The position numbers and the translations under genes are program-made. From Kibdelosporangium persicum (GTDB lineage Bacteria; Actinomycetota; Actinomycetes; Mycobacteriales; Pseudonocardiaceae), in NCBI RefSeq assembly GCF_013280595.1, contig NZ_JAAATY010000006.1:62001-126000 (forward strand): a DNA stretch of 64,000 nt. Direction: 5' to 3'. The notes under the pieces were generated by a model. The model made no database searches, was not told the DNA's origin, and saw nothing but the letters and a program-made list of their open reading frames with translations. Shown piece after piece: positions 51,860 to 61,164 of this stretch; the first letter of the stretch is position 1, and each line of letters opens with the position of its first letter.

Positions 51860-52813
51860 CTACAAAACCCGGGTGGGCGTGCCCGCCAGGTAGGCCTGGA
51901 TGTTCTCGACGGCCTCGCGGAAGTAGGTCCGGTAGTTGCCGTCGGTGACGTAGCCCAGGTGCGGGGTGGCCAGCACGTTCGGCAGGCTGCGCAGCGGGTG
52001 GCCGGCGGGCAGCGGTTCCTGGTCGAAGACGTCCAGTCCGGCGCCGCCGATCCGGTTGTCCCGCAAGGCTTCCACCAGGGCCTGCTGGTCCACGATCGCG
52101 GCGCGGGAGGTGTTGATCAGCAGGGCCTCCGGGCGCATCAGCGCCAGCTCGCCTGCGCCGATCAGGCCCCTGGTGCGGTCGCTGAGCACGACGTGGATCG
52201 ACACGACGTCGCTGCGGGAGAGCAGTTCGCCCTTGGTGACCAGCCGTACGCCTTCCGCGGCGGTGCGTTCGGCGGTCAGGTTGGCGCTCCACGCGGCGAC
52301 GTCCATGCCGAACGCGCGCCCGATCCGGGCCATCTGGACGCCGATCTTGCCGAATCCGATCAGGCCGAGGGTTCTGCCCGCGAGGCCGGTGCCGACGGTG
52401 CTCTGCCATGGGCCGTTGGTGCGCAGGGCGGTGCTCTCGGGCACCAGGTGACGGGCCAGCCCGAGGATCAAGGCCCACGTCAGCTCGGCCGGTGGTGTGG
52501 AGGTGCTGGCCGTTCCGCAGACGGTCACGCCGTGCTCGGCGGCCGCGGCCAGGTCGATGGCGGCGTTGCGCATGCCGCTGGTGATCAGCAGTTCCAGCTC
52601 GGGCAGCCGGGCGATCAGTTCGGCGGGGAACGGCGTGCGCTCACGCATGATCACGACGATTTGCTTGTCGCGCAGGGCGTCGACGAGCGCGTCCTGGTCG
52701 GCGATGTGTTCACGGTGGACGGTCACGTCGACTTGGCCGTCGAGCACCGACCAGTCGGCCATGCCCAGGGCGACGCCTTGGTAGTCGTCCAGAATCGCGC
52801 ATCGCAGGCTCAT
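51860..52813 (-). CDS. D-2-hydroxyacid dehydrogenase (NAD-dependent)
   Basis: 317 aa from ATG 52813. TAGCGT on the minus strand (52821-52826) ends 7 nt upstream, pointing to a leaderless transcript; this -10 overlaps the stop of the HD gene. Rossmann motif GLAGRTLGLIGFGKIGVQMARIG (GxGxxG), catalytic Arg in INTSRAAIVDQ, Glu in DVFDQEPLP and His in VLATPHLGYV are all in place. It resembles phosphoglycerate dehydrogenase-like proteins; the substrate cannot be named. Start at an in-frame GTG 52822 is possible but less likely. Confidence 0.9.
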   Translation of the reverse strand: MSLRCAILDDYQGVALGMADWSVLDGQVDVTVHREHIADQDALVDALRDKQIVVIMRERTPFPAELIARLPELELLITSGMRNAAIDLAAAAEHGVTVCGTASTSTPPAELTWALILGLARHLVPESTALRTNGPWQSTVGTGLAGRTLGLIGFGKIGVQMARIGRAFGMDVAAWSANLTAERTAAEGVRLVTKGELLSRSDVVSIHVVLSDRTRGLIGAGELALMRPEALLINTSRAAIVDQQALVEALRDNRIGGAGLDVFDQEPLPAGHPLRSLPNVLATPHLGYVTDGNYRTYFREAVENIQAYLAGTPTRVL

Positions 52814-52823
52814 GATCGACACG

Positions 52824-53477
52824 CTACCGCCGCGCCTGGCCGGGCCGGGCCCAGCCGCGGCGTTCGCCCTCGGCGATGATCTGTTTGCTGGCCGCCCACA
52901 GTGCCTGGGAGGCGTCGCCAATCATGGCTTTGCGGGCCCGGACGTCGTCGGCGGTGATGCCGGGGCTCAGCCACGTGCCGCCGCGGGCCATCCAGTTCAG
53001 CAGCTGGGGTTCCAGGCGGTCCATGGCCTTGGCGAACCGTGCTTCCGGGGTCTGGCGTGCCTCGAACTCGTCCCACAGTGCCCGGATCTCGGCGGCCTGG
53101 TCGGCGGGCAGCATGCCGAAGAGCTTCTCCGCCGCGGCGAGTTCGCGCTCGGCCTGGTCGGCGCCCATGGTCGGGTGGTAGATCGGGGTGTCGCCCGCGT
53201 AGATCTCGACCAGGTCGTGGACGAGGACGAGCTTGATGGTGTGGCCGACGTCGATGGGTTCGTCGGCGTACTCGGCCAGGACGACCACCATCATGGCCAG
53301 GTGCCACGAGTGTTCGGCGTCGTTCTCCCGGCGGTCGGCCGCGGCGAGTGGTGACTGCCGCAGGATCGTCTTGAGCCGGTCGACCTCGATCAGGAAGGTC
53401 AGTTGTCGCCGCAGCCGAGCCTCGATGGTGTCCGGCAACGGGGTCTGGTCGGTCAGCAGCGGCGTGCGGTCGTTCAT
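52824..53477 (-). CDS. HD domain protein (YfbR-like 5'-nucleotidase/phosphohydrolase)
   Basis: 217 aa from ATG 53477; the frame extends upstream without family similarity. HD metal-binding residues are present: RRENDAEHSWHLAMMVVVLAEYA supplies the first His, KLVLVHDLVEIYAGD the HD pair, and LEPQLLNWMARGG the C-terminal part. The pattern is that of the HD_3 family, whose YfbR members hydrolyse deoxynucleoside 5'-monophosphates. A 10-nt gap separates its stop from the next gene on the same strand. Confidence 0.88.
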   Translation of the reverse strand: MNDRTPLLTDQTPLPDTIEARLRRQLTFLIEVDRLKTILRQSPLAAADRRENDAEHSWHLAMMVVVLAEYADEPIDVGHTIKLVLVHDLVEIYAGDTPIYHPTMGADQAERELAAAEKLFGMLPADQAAEIRALWDEFEARQTPEARFAKAMDRLEPQLLNWMARGGTWLSPGITADDVRARKAMIGDASQALWAASKQIIAEGERRGWARPGQARR

Positions 53478-53551
53478 GATCCCAGCCTCGCAGATCGCGC
53501 CAGCGGGCAGCGCCCCGGCACCGTCGCCGGGGTGCTGGTGGCCGAGGTGGT

Positions 53552-53764
53552 CTAGATCATCAGGCCGGGTACGCCCGCCCGGGTGCGCTTGCGGCGTAGC
53601 AGGACTTTGCGGGTGCCGTCGGAGTAGAGCCGCACGCGCGACAACTCCCACCCGGCGAACTCCGCCTGGATCGACAGCTGGACCGCCGCGCTGACCCGGG
53701 ACACCCCGGGTGGCAGCTTCAGCGGCCGGTACTCCCAATCCCCTTCAACCACCCCATCGTTCAC
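53552..53764 (-). CDS. DUF5703 family small protein
   Basis: 70 aa. GTG at 53762-53764 overlaps the lipoprotein stop as GTGA. The signature GDWEYRPLKLPPGVSRVSAAVQLSIQAEFAGWELSRVRLYSDGTRKVLLRRKR is the conserved core of this short actinobacterial family, basic at the end. No function is known. It is coupled to the beta-propeller lipoprotein. Confidence 0.85.
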   Translation of the reverse strand: MNDGVVEGDWEYRPLKLPPGVSRVSAAVQLSIQAEFAGWELSRVRLYSDGTRKVLLRRKRTRAGVPGLMI

Positions 53765-54753
53765 GGCTGCATCACCTGAACTCCTCCACCGGTCGCGGAT
53801 GCCACGAGGACACGCCCGCTGTCCGGGTCGACGGTCACCGAATTCGGTTGCACGACAGTGGCGAACCGGTGTGTTTCCCGGGGTTCGCCACCGGCGACGT
53901 GGTAGCCGACCACCTCGTTCCGTTCTGTCAGGGTGACCCACGCCAGGTCACGTTCCGGGTCGTACGTGATGCCGTAGGGCGCCCCCGGTACGGGGTAGCG
54001 CTGTTTGAGCATGACCGGGTTGGTGGTGAAGGCCAGGAGCGCGCCGCCGCGCGTGTCGGTGACGAGCACCCGGCCGTACCGGTCGGTGGTCGCGTTGGTG
54101 GCGCCGAAGCCCGCGCGCTGGCCGGCCCCGACTTTGCCCTCCGTGAGGTCGATATCGAACAACGCGGTGCGCAGCCGGTCAAGCACGACCACGTTCTGGC
54201 CGGTGGTGAGGACCTGGTCGGCGCTGAACATGCTGCCGGAGATCTTCTTCTCGGCCACGCCGTCGCGCACGACGTCGACGGCTTTGCCGTCGGTCAGCGG
54301 CACGAGCGTCAGATCGCCCTGCACCGTGGCGCTGCCTGGCGCGTTCTGCACTTGCAGCGTGGTCGGGGTGGCCGCGGGAAGCGGGACGGTGAGGACCTGT
54401 CTGGCCGAGCCGACGGACGCCAGCACGCCGTCAGGCAGGGCGCTCAGCGCGGTGACCGGGCCGGGCATGGCCACGGATCGGGCCGGTGCGCCCGGGTCGT
54501 CGAGGTTGAGCAGCAGCAGCTGCGGGCTGTCGGTCGCGAGCGCGACGGTGCGTGCGCGCGGTACGGCCACCATGCCGGTGATCTTGGCGGCGACGGGGAC
54601 GACCGTGCCGGACGGTGCCGAGGTCGACGGGGAGACGGCGGCGACGGCCGCCACGAGGTTGTCGGTGACCTGGAGGTCGTCGTGCGGCTCGCTCGACTGC
54701 GAACACCCCGCCAGCAGCGCCACACCCGACACCACGGCTACCAGCCGATGCAA
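53761..54753 (-). CDS. Beta-propeller lipoprotein
   Basis: 330 aa, ATG behind GGAGG. The signal ends in a lipobox with Cys17 (VALLAGC), so it is anchored outside the membrane. The mature protein is a repetitive beta-propeller (YncE/NHL-like): repeated blocks such as ITGMVAVPRARTVALATDS, GPVTALSALPDGVLASVGS and YGITYDPERDLAWVTLTERNEVVGYHV. No catalytic motif. Such proteins bind ligands or scaffolds; the ligand is unknown. First gene of the pair with DUF5703. Confidence 0.85.
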   Translation of the reverse strand: MHRLVAVVSGVALLAGCSQSSEPHDDLQVTDNLVAAVAAVSPSTSAPSGTVVPVAAKITGMVAVPRARTVALATDSPQLLLLNLDDPGAPARSVAMPGPVTALSALPDGVLASVGSARQVLTVPLPAATPTTLQVQNAPGSATVQGDLTLVPLTDGKAVDVVRDGVAEKKISGSMFSADQVLTTGQNVVVLDRLRTALFDIDLTEGKVGAGQRAGFGATNATTDRYGRVLVTDTRGGALLAFTTNPVMLKQRYPVPGAPYGITYDPERDLAWVTLTERNEVVGYHVAGGEPRETHRFATVVQPNSVTVDPDSGRVLVASATGGGVQVMQP

Positions 54754-54831
54754 CAGCGACCTCCATCAGTAACGTCTTGTTCACCCAGCATCCCCGATTC
54801 ACGACGCCAGGTCACGTGTTGCGGGCAACCT

Positions 54832-55809
54832 TCACCCGAGTCGTTGCTCCGGGTAGCCGAGCTCGATCCCGCTGACGTCGTCCAGCGCGGCCCGGATGGC
54901 GGCGGGCAGGGTCAGCTCCTCGGTCACGAGCGATCCGGCGAGCTGCCCGGTGTCCCGGGCGCCGATCACGGGGGCCACGACGCCGGGACGGTCCCGCACC
55001 CAGGCCAACGCCACAGCCAGCGGGGACGTTCCCAGTCCGTCGGCGGCGGTGGAGACGGCCTGCACGATGCGGGCGGCGCGTTCGGTGCGGTGGTGCTCGA
55101 CGTAGGGCGCGTAGTGCGCGGAGGCGCCGCGGGAGTCGGCGGGTGTGCCGGAGCGGTACTTGCCGGTGAGCACGCCGCGGCCCAGGGGCGCCCAGGGCAG
55201 GATGCCGATGCCGTGGTGCTCGGCGGCGGGCACGACCTCGCGTTCGATGCCGCGTTCGGCCAGGGAGTACTCGACCTGGGTGCTGATGATCGGGGTGGCG
55301 CCGCCGGACATCAGCTGCATGGTGGCGGCGGTGGACAGCTGCCAGCCGGAGTAGTTGGACACGCCGGTGTAGCGGACCTTGCCGCTGCGCACGGCGGCGT
55401 CGAGCGCGCCGAGGGTCTCGTCGAGCGGGACCGCGGCGTCCCAGGCGTGCAGTTGCCACAGGTCGATGTGGTCGACGCCCAGCCTGCGCAGCGAGCCGTC
55501 GAGGGCGTGCAGCAGGGCCGCGCGGGAGGCGCCGCCGCCGAACGGGCCTTCGGTGCGGCGGGCCACGGCTTTGGTGGCGATGATCACCTGGTCGCGTGGG
55601 ACGACGTCGTCGAGCAGGGCCCCGAGGATCCGCTCGCACTCGCCTTCGGCGTAGACGTCCGCGGTGTCCACGAGGGTGCCGCCCGCTTCGGTGAACGCGA
55701 CGAGCTGGTTGGCCGCCTCGTCGGCGTCGGTGTCCCGGCCCCAGGTCATCGTGCCGAGGGCGAGCCGGGACACCCGCAGGCCGCTGCGGCCGAGGTGTCG
55801 GTACTCCAC
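54832..55809 (-). CDS. Aldo/keto reductase
   Basis: 325 aa, GTG start at 55809. Typical AKR features: MEYRHLGRSGLRVSRLALGTMTWG, catalytic Asp and Tyr in VDTADVYAEGECE, catalytic Lys in IIATKAV, His in DLWQLHAWD, and the cofactor region PVIGARDTGQL. It acts on aldehydes or ketones with NADPH. Adjacent to uppP on the opposite strand, a common actinobacterial arrangement. TAGGCT eight bases upstream could be a leaderless -10. Confidence 0.92.
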   Translation of the reverse strand: MEYRHLGRSGLRVSRLALGTMTWGRDTDADEAANQLVAFTEAGGTLVDTADVYAEGECERILGALLDDVVPRDQVIIATKAVARRTEGPFGGGASRAALLHALDGSLRRLGVDHIDLWQLHAWDAAVPLDETLGALDAAVRSGKVRYTGVSNYSGWQLSTAATMQLMSGGATPIISTQVEYSLAERGIEREVVPAAEHHGIGILPWAPLGRGVLTGKYRSGTPADSRGASAHYAPYVEHHRTERAARIVQAVSTAADGLGTSPLAVALAWVRDRPGVVAPVIGARDTGQLAGSLVTEELTLPAAIRAALDDVSGIELGYPEQRLG

Positions 55810-55932
55810 GAACCGTGAGCCTAAGGGCTGACGATCACCCCGGCCGGGCAAGGGCCATGGTCGGCCGCGATCGGGCGTAGGCCAAGATTCTTCGCGGCCC
55901 CCACGCGCACGGACATCGGTTGGAGTAGCGGT

Positions 55933-56760
55933 TTGGACTGGTTGCAGGCGATAGTTCTCGGACTGGTCCAGGGCCTGACCGAGTTCCTGCCGATCTCGTC
56001 GTCGGCGCATCTGCGGGTGGTGTCCACGCTGGGCTGGGGCACCGACGCGGGTGCCTCGTTCACCGCCGTCACCCAGTTGGGTACCGAGCTGGCGGTGCTG
56101 ATCTTCTACGCCAAGCAGATCGGCGTGCTGGTCGGCGCGTGGTTCAAGGGGTTCGTCGACGCCGGGGTGCGCCGGTCGGACGAGTACCGGATGGCGTGGT
56201 ACGTGATCATCGGCTCGGCCCCGATCGCGGTGCTGGGCGTGATCTTCAAGGACGAGATCCGCACCACGTTCCGCAACCTGTGGATCACCGCGACGGTGAT
56301 GATCGTGTTCGCGGTGATCCTGGCGGTGGCCGACGAGATCGGCAGACAGGCCCGCACGCAGCTGACCATGCGCGACAGCATCACGATGGGGTTCGCGCAG
56401 GCCATGGCGTTGGTGCCGGGTGTGTCGAGGTCCGGCGGCACGCTGACGGCGGGGTTGTTCCTCGGGCTGGAGCGCAAGGCGGCGACGGACTACTCGTTCC
56501 TGCTGGCGTTACCGGCGGTGTTCGGCGCGGGGATCTTCAGCATCCCGGACGTGATGGACAAGACCGGGCCGGGGCCGCACGCGTCGACCGCGCAGATGAT
56601 CGTGGCGACGGTGATCGCGTTCGTCGTCGGGTACGCGACGATCGCGTGGCTGCTGCGGTACGTGTCGAAGCACACGTACTCGGTCTTCGTCTGGTACCGC
56701 ATCGTCCTGGGGATCACGCTGATGGTGTTGCTGGCGACGAACACCATTCCGGCGACGTGA
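55933..56760 (+). CDS. uppP: Undecaprenyl-diphosphatase UppP (BacA)
   Basis: 275 aa, TTG start with GGAG seven bases upstream. Integral membrane enzyme that recycles the lipid carrier of peptidoglycan synthesis by removing one phosphate from undecaprenyl diphosphate. Motifs: [18 protein letters not shown], with the Glu and Ser residues of the active site, and [14 protein letters not shown], with the catalytic Ser/Arg. About eight TM segments. The next gene starts 16 nt downstream and is the histidine phosphatase usually found beside uppP in actinobacteria. Confidence 0.96.
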   Translation: MDWLQAIVLGLVQGLTEFLPISSSAHLRVVSTLGWGTDAGASFTAVTQLGTELAVLIFYAKQIGVLVGAWFKGFVDAGVRRSDEYRMAWYVIIGSAPIAVLGVIFKDEIRTTFRNLWITATVMIVFAVILAVADEIGRQARTQLTMRDSITMGFAQAMALVPGVSRSGGTLTAGLFLGLERKAATDYSFLLALPAVFGAGIFSIPDVMDKTGPGPHASTAQMIVATVIAFVVGYATIAWLLRYVSKHTYSVFVWYRIVLGITLMVLLATNTIPAT

Positions 56761-56776
56761 GGTTAAGGTTCGGATC

Positions 56777-57487
56777 ATGGCGACGGTGATCCTGTTACGG
56801 CACGCACGCTCGACCGCGAACGGCTCTGGTGTGCTCGCCGGGCGCACGCCGAAGGTCGCGCTGGACGATTCGGGGGCCAAGCAGGCCGCCAACCTGGTGG
56901 AGCGGCTGGCGGGCGTGCCGGTCGCGGCGATCGTCGCGTCGCCGTTGCTGCGGTGCAAGCAGACCGTCGCGCCGTTGGCGGCGGCCCAGGGCATCCGGGT
57001 GGTCACCGACGCCCGGCTGTCGGAGGTCGACTACGGCGAATGGACCGGCCGCAAGCTCAGCGTGCTGGGCAAGGAGCCGCTGTGGAAGGTCGTGCAGCAG
57101 CACCCGTCGGCCGCGGTGTTCCCGGGCGGCGAGGGCCTGGCAGCGGTGCAGGCGCGGGCCGTGGCGGCCATCCGGGCGCACGACACACGGATCACCGAGG
57201 AGCACGGTGCGCACGCGGTGTGGATCGCCTGCAGCCACGGTGACGTGATCAAGGCGGTGCTGGCGGACGCGCTGGGCCAGCACCTGGATTCGTTCCAGCG
57301 GATCGTGGTGGACCCGGCGTCGGTGTCGGTCGTGCGGTACACCGACACGCGTCCGTTCGTGCTGCGGACCAACGACAACGGCGGGGAGCTGGCGAGCATC
57401 GTGCCGCCGAAGCCGAAGAAGACGGCCCGGAAGGCGGCGTCCGACGCCGCGTCCGACGCGGTCGTCGGCGGAACCCCGGGAAGGTAG
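56777..57487 (+). CDS. Histidine phosphatase superfamily protein (MSMEG_4193 family)
   Basis: 236 aa, ATG. Phosphoglycerate mutase-like fold: VILLRHARSTANGSGVLAGRTP with the phosphohistidine His in LRHAR, a partner Arg and His (SPLLRCKQT, CSHGDVIKAV) and the acid in YGEWTGR. The MSMEG_4193 name refers to the mycobacterial member with the same context. A Lys/Ala/Pro-rich tail (KPKKTARKAASDAASDA) is poorly conserved. In other actinomycetes the operon then continues with DUF3090 and SCO1664-like genes; here it stops. Confidence 0.88.
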   Translation: MATVILLRHARSTANGSGVLAGRTPKVALDDSGAKQAANLVERLAGVPVAAIVASPLLRCKQTVAPLAAAQGIRVVTDARLSEVDYGEWTGRKLSVLGKEPLWKVVQQHPSAAVFPGGEGLAAVQARAVAAIRAHDTRITEEHGAHAVWIACSHGDVIKAVLADALGQHLDSFQRIVVDPASVSVVRYTDTRPFVLRTNDNGGELASIVPPKPKKTARKAASDAASDAVVGGTPGR

Positions 57488-57491
57488 CCCT

Positions 57492-57510
57492 GACCTGCGC
57501 ATAGCAGGTC
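57492..57510 (+). terminator. Short hairpin after the histidine phosphatase gene
   Basis: GACCTGC (57492-57498) and GCAGGTC (57504-57510) around GCATA. Weak as a terminator; could also be an operator for the next gene. Confidence 0.4.
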
Positions 57511-57553
57511 GATACCAGGTTTGCCACAGCCCTGCCGGGCATCGTGTGACGCC

Positions 57554-58657
57554 ATGCGGTGGTTCGCGGTTTTCGCGGTGGTGGCGCTGCTGCTGGCGGC
57601 GGTGGTCTTCGGAATGTCCCGGCAGCAGGGCGTCTCCGAGGTGCCCGTGCTCCAGTCCGAGTACGAGCGCCTGTGGGTCAACGGCGACGGCACGGTGACA
57701 GCGGAGCTGTACGCGAAGCCGTTCCAGGCCCGGCGCGGCGACGGCTGGGTGCCCATCGACACCACGCTGACCATCCGCGCCGACGGGCTGATCGCACCAC
57801 AGGCGGCCGCTGCGGACGTGATGTTCTCGCCAGGCGGGGCCGGGCCGCTGGTGCGGTTGGCGGACATGAGCCTGACGTGGCCCGCCCCACTGCCGCGGCC
57901 GGTGATCGCCGGGGACACCGCGACCTACGCCGAGGTCATGGCCGGTGTCGACCTCGTGCTGACCGCAAGGCCCGCCGGGTTCTCGCTGACGGTCGTGGTG
58001 AAGACGCCGGACGCGGACGTGCGGGAGATCCGGCTGGACACCAGCCGGATGAAAGCCGGGCCGAACGGCTCGGTGACCGCGGGCGAGGTCTCCGGCGGGC
58101 CGGTCCGGACAGTCGACGCCGCGGGCCGTGCTTCCACCGCGGTGCGCACGGTCCGTCCGGGCGGCCTGACCATCCGGCCGGCGAAACCCCAGCAGTGGAC
58201 CCGCTACCCGGTGCAGATCGGTCAGGAGTTCAGCGCGGACAAGCTGTCCTGGATGGTCGTCGGGCAGAGCGTGCACGGCGACGGCTACGTCTCCCAGTGG
58301 CGGCCGCCGGGCACGGCGACGGCCGGGCTGGCCGGCGAGTACGACTACCGCGCCTACTTCGAGGTGACCTCGCAACCGGTGCACGGCAAACAGGTGCGTG
58401 CGGCCACACTGCGGATCCCGACGTGTGAGGACGTGGAGGCCTGGCACGTCGGCGGATTCGGGCCGGCGACCACGTGGACGACCACGGAGTACCGGGAGCT
58501 GATCGGCGTGACCGACTGCGGCGAACTGGACGTCACCGCGCTGATGAGCCGGGCCGCGACGGAGCGCTGGCTGCGGATCTCGGTGGCGTTCGCCGCCCGG
58601 AAAGATCAGCAAGCTGCAGAGTTCTCGGCTCCACTGGTCGAAGTGCAGTACAAGTAA
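57554..58657 (+). CDS. Membrane-anchored exported protein, function unknown
   Basis: 367 aa from ATG 57554. One N-terminal hydrophobic segment (FAVFAVVALLLAAVVFG) acts as signal anchor or signal peptide; the remainder is extracellular and beta-rich. EYERLWVNGDGTVTAELYAKPFQARRGDGWVPIDTTLTIRADGLI resembles the N-terminal region of RHS-type or LamG-type exported proteins of actinomycetes, but without their repeats. A Cys pair (IPTCEDVE and GVTDCGEL) may form a disulfide. It precedes a beta-helix protein by 31 nt, and both are exported. Confidence 0.75.
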   Translation: MRWFAVFAVVALLLAAVVFGMSRQQGVSEVPVLQSEYERLWVNGDGTVTAELYAKPFQARRGDGWVPIDTTLTIRADGLIAPQAAAADVMFSPGGAGPLVRLADMSLTWPAPLPRPVIAGDTATYAEVMAGVDLVLTARPAGFSLTVVVKTPDADVREIRLDTSRMKAGPNGSVTAGEVSGGPVRTVDAAGRASTAVRTVRPGGLTIRPAKPQQWTRYPVQIGQEFSADKLSWMVVGQSVHGDGYVSQWRPPGTATAGLAGEYDYRAYFEVTSQPVHGKQVRAATLRIPTCEDVEAWHVGGFGPATTWTTTEYRELIGVTDCGELDVTALMSRAATERWLRISVAFAARKDQQAAEFSAPLVEVQYK

Positions 58658-58688
58658 CACCAGTCCTGGGGGGAGAATTCGGAGAGAT

Positions 58689-59774
58689 GTGGTGCGACGG
58701 TTTGTTGTGATCCCCGTGGTCGCCCTGGTGGGCTTGGTGGTGGCGTCGGCACCGAGCAGCGGCCGGGTCGTGCAGGCCCAGGCCAGCACGGTGGCGTGCA
58801 CGAACACCACGAACGACGACGAGGCGATCAACAACGCGACAGCCGCGAGTGTGCCGGGCGACGAGATCGTGATCACAGGCAAGTGCCTGATCAACGGCAC
58901 GATCAGACTCGCCGGCGAGCGCAGCTACCGCGGCGAGTCCCGCGCCGGCACGGTGATCCGGCAGGCCGACGGCGCGAACCTGGACGCGATGCTGGCCAGC
59001 GACACCTATCTGGACAATGTGGACTACACCGGCGCGCCCGTGACGGTCCGGTCGCTGACGTTGGACGGCAACCGGCAGAACAACCCGGCCGCGCACGACG
59101 TGCTCGTGGTCCGCGCATGGCAGTCGGTGATCGAGAACGTCGAGACCTTCGGCGCCACCCGGCACGGCCTGCGGGTGACCAGCTTGTCGGCCAACGGGAC
59201 CGCGCTGAAGAACACGCAGGTGAACGGCCGCATCGTCGGCAACCACTTCGCGATGTCCGGCGGGCACGGCGTGTTCGTGGAGGACCCGGGCAACTCGGTG
59301 ACCGACTGGGTGCTGGCCGACAACTGGGTCGCCGACAGCGGCGCGGACGCGGTGATGATCGACAACGCCGCCGGGTGGATGATCCGCGGCAACCACCTCT
59401 ACGGCGTCAACGGGGTGGCGTTGTGGGCGGACCGGTTGTTCGGCACGACGATCAGCGACAACTACATCGAGGACTTCACCGTGTCGGGGCTGCGTGTGTC
59501 GATCCAGGGTGAGGCCGCGTCCACGATCACCGGCAACCGGATCTTCGACTTCCCCGGCGGTGGCGGCGCGTTCCTGGAGACCCGGGTCAACTACGGCACG
59601 GGTGTGCTCGCGGTGACCGGCAACGTGGTCCGCGGCATGGGCACCGGCGTCGGGCTGGACTACCAGGCCGAAGGCACCGCCAAGCTGCAGCTGACGTCCA
59701 CCGGCAACCTGGTCACCGGCGTGACCACGCCACGTCAGGTCGGCACCGGCGTCACGGTCAGCGCCGGGATCTGA
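58689..59774 (+). CDS. Exported right-handed beta-helix protein
   Basis: 361 aa from GTG 58689 (or the GTG directly after it, better spaced from GGAGAG). Signal peptide to about residue 32. The body is a series of beta-helix coils with the GNxI/DNxV pattern: GRIVGNHFAMSGGHGVFVEDPGN, ADNWVADSGADAVMIDNAAG, GNHLYGVNGVALWADRLFG, DNYIEDFTVSGLRV. Such folds include polysaccharide lyases, GH28-type hydrolases and adhesins; no catalytic triad is evident. The stop abuts the stop of the convergent SARP gene (TGATCA at 59772-59777). Confidence 0.82.
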   Translation: MVRRFVVIPVVALVGLVVASAPSSGRVVQAQASTVACTNTTNDDEAINNATAASVPGDEIVITGKCLINGTIRLAGERSYRGESRAGTVIRQADGANLDAMLASDTYLDNVDYTGAPVTVRSLTLDGNRQNNPAAHDVLVVRAWQSVIENVETFGATRHGLRVTSLSANGTALKNTQVNGRIVGNHFAMSGGHGVFVEDPGNSVTDWVLADNWVADSGADAVMIDNAAGWMIRGNHLYGVNGVALWADRLFGTTISDNYIEDFTVSGLRVSIQGEAASTITGNRIFDFPGGGGAFLETRVNYGTGVLAVTGNVVRGMGTGVGLDYQAEGTAKLQLTSTGNLVTGVTTPRQVGTGVTVSAGI

Positions 59775-61145
59775 TCATTCGGGGTCGACCAGGAACTCCT
59801 GGTCGGCGCCGCCGGTGCACTCCTCCTGCACCACTTCGGCGTTGTGCTCCACCGGTTCGGCCACGCCGACGCACAGACCGCTGTGCAGCGGCCTGATCCG
59901 GTAACCGCCGAAGACCGGCGTGTCCACCGGCTCGAACACGAACTTCTGGAACTCCCGGAAGTCCGGGCAGTCGTCCCACGGTTCGAGCCGGTAGCCCGGC
60001 CCTTTCGCCGCATCGATGACGGTCAGGCAGCCGATGCCGTGCTCGGGGTGGTTCCACCAGATCCGGAACCGCCCGTCGCCCAACGGTTCCAGTGACGTGC
60101 GTGGGGGAGTGGCGGTGGCGCACGGCTTGAGCGCGGCGATCGGCCGCGAGTGCCGTTCGTCGCGCTCACGGCCGTCGGTGACACAGATGTCGGCGTATCC
60201 GGGCACCGCGGGCCGGATCTTGACGAACCCGGAGTCAGGGGCGCGGGAGAACGCGGGTCTGGTCGTGGCGGGACCACCGGAGTTGTTGGACTTGGCGCTG
60301 TTGGTCACCACGAAGAACAACGGCACCGCCACCGCGGCACACGCCGCCAGTACCGGAATTCTGCGCCGCCACCACGGGACACGGGTCCTGGGCGGCGGGC
60401 CCACTGCCGGTGGGGGAGCGGAGGCCAGCAGTTCGGCGTGCAACTGCTGAAGCCGCACACCGGGATCAGTGCCCAGCTCGGCGATGAGCGTGCGACGCAG
60501 ATGGTCATAGCGGGTCAGCGCTTCCGCTGTGCGGCCGCTGCGGTGCAACGCGAGCATCAGCTGCCCGGTCACGCGTTCGTCCATCGGCTGCTCCGTCGAC
60601 CGCGCGGTCAGCTCGGTGATCACCTCGTGGTGGCGGCCGACCTGAAGCGCACGGTCGACGCGATCGCTCCGCGCACTGTCACGTAAGGCCTGCAAGGCTT
60701 CGCGGCGTTCGACGAACCACGGGGTGTCCATCCCGGCGAACGCCTCGCCGCGCCACAAGCCGAGTGCCTCGTCGAACAGTGCCAGTGACCGCTCGGGGTC
60801 GTGTTCCGCGCGGGCCCTGGCCACGAGGTCCTCGAAGCGGTGCACGTCGACGGCGAGCGGATCGGCCACGAGCCGGTAGGCGCCGGAATCCCGTTCGATG
60901 GCAACGCCTTCGACATCCGCGAGGACCTGCCGGAGCTTGGACAGGTAGCTGTACAAGGTGTCTCTCGGGCGCTGCGGTGCACGGTCGGCCCACACCCGTT
61001 CGACGAGCTGGTCCGCGGTCACCGGTTGTCCCACGTGGGCCACGAGCACCGCGAGGACCGACCGTTGCCGCGCATGCCCGATGTTGACCGGTTCGCCGTC
61101 ACGAATCGCCTCGACCGTGCCCAAGACCCGGAACTCGACAGTCAC
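59775..61145 (-). CDS. Membrane-tethered SARP-type regulator with extracellular domain
   Basis: 456 aa, GTG start. The N-terminal ~100 residues are an OmpR-type winged helix (MTVEFRVLGTVEAIRDGEPV, RQRSVLAVLVAH, YSYLSKLRQVL), then a BTAD domain to about 240 (FDEALGLWRGEAFAGMDTPWF, RYDHLRRTLIAELGTDPG). So it is an AfsR/SARP family DNA binder. Unusually, a TM segment follows at about 263-281 after a Pro-rich, Arg-rich stretch, and the remaining 175 residues lie outside the cell. They contain several Cys (DICVTDGR, PCATAT, IGCLTVID, DDCPDF, LCVGVAE, EECTGG). This is a ToxR-like architecture: surface sensing directly coupled to a SARP. TACACT nine bases upstream may be its -10. Confidence 0.88.
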   Translation of the reverse strand: MTVEFRVLGTVEAIRDGEPVNIGHARQRSVLAVLVAHVGQPVTADQLVERVWADRAPQRPRDTLYSYLSKLRQVLADVEGVAIERDSGAYRLVADPLAVDVHRFEDLVARARAEHDPERSLALFDEALGLWRGEAFAGMDTPWFVERREALQALRDSARSDRVDRALQVGRHHEVITELTARSTEQPMDERVTGQLMLALHRSGRTAEALTRYDHLRRTLIAELGTDPGVRLQQLHAELLASAPPPAVGPPPRTRVPWWRRRIPVLAACAAVAVPLFFVVTNSAKSNNSGGPATTRPAFSRAPDSGFVKIRPAVPGYADICVTDGRERDERHSRPIAALKPCATATPPRTSLEPLGDGRFRIWWNHPEHGIGCLTVIDAAKGPGYRLEPWDDCPDFREFQKFVFEPVDTPVFGGYRIRPLHSGLCVGVAEPVEHNAEVVQEECTGGADQEFLVDPE

Positions 61146-61164
61146 GAGTGATGCAGTGTAGTGC

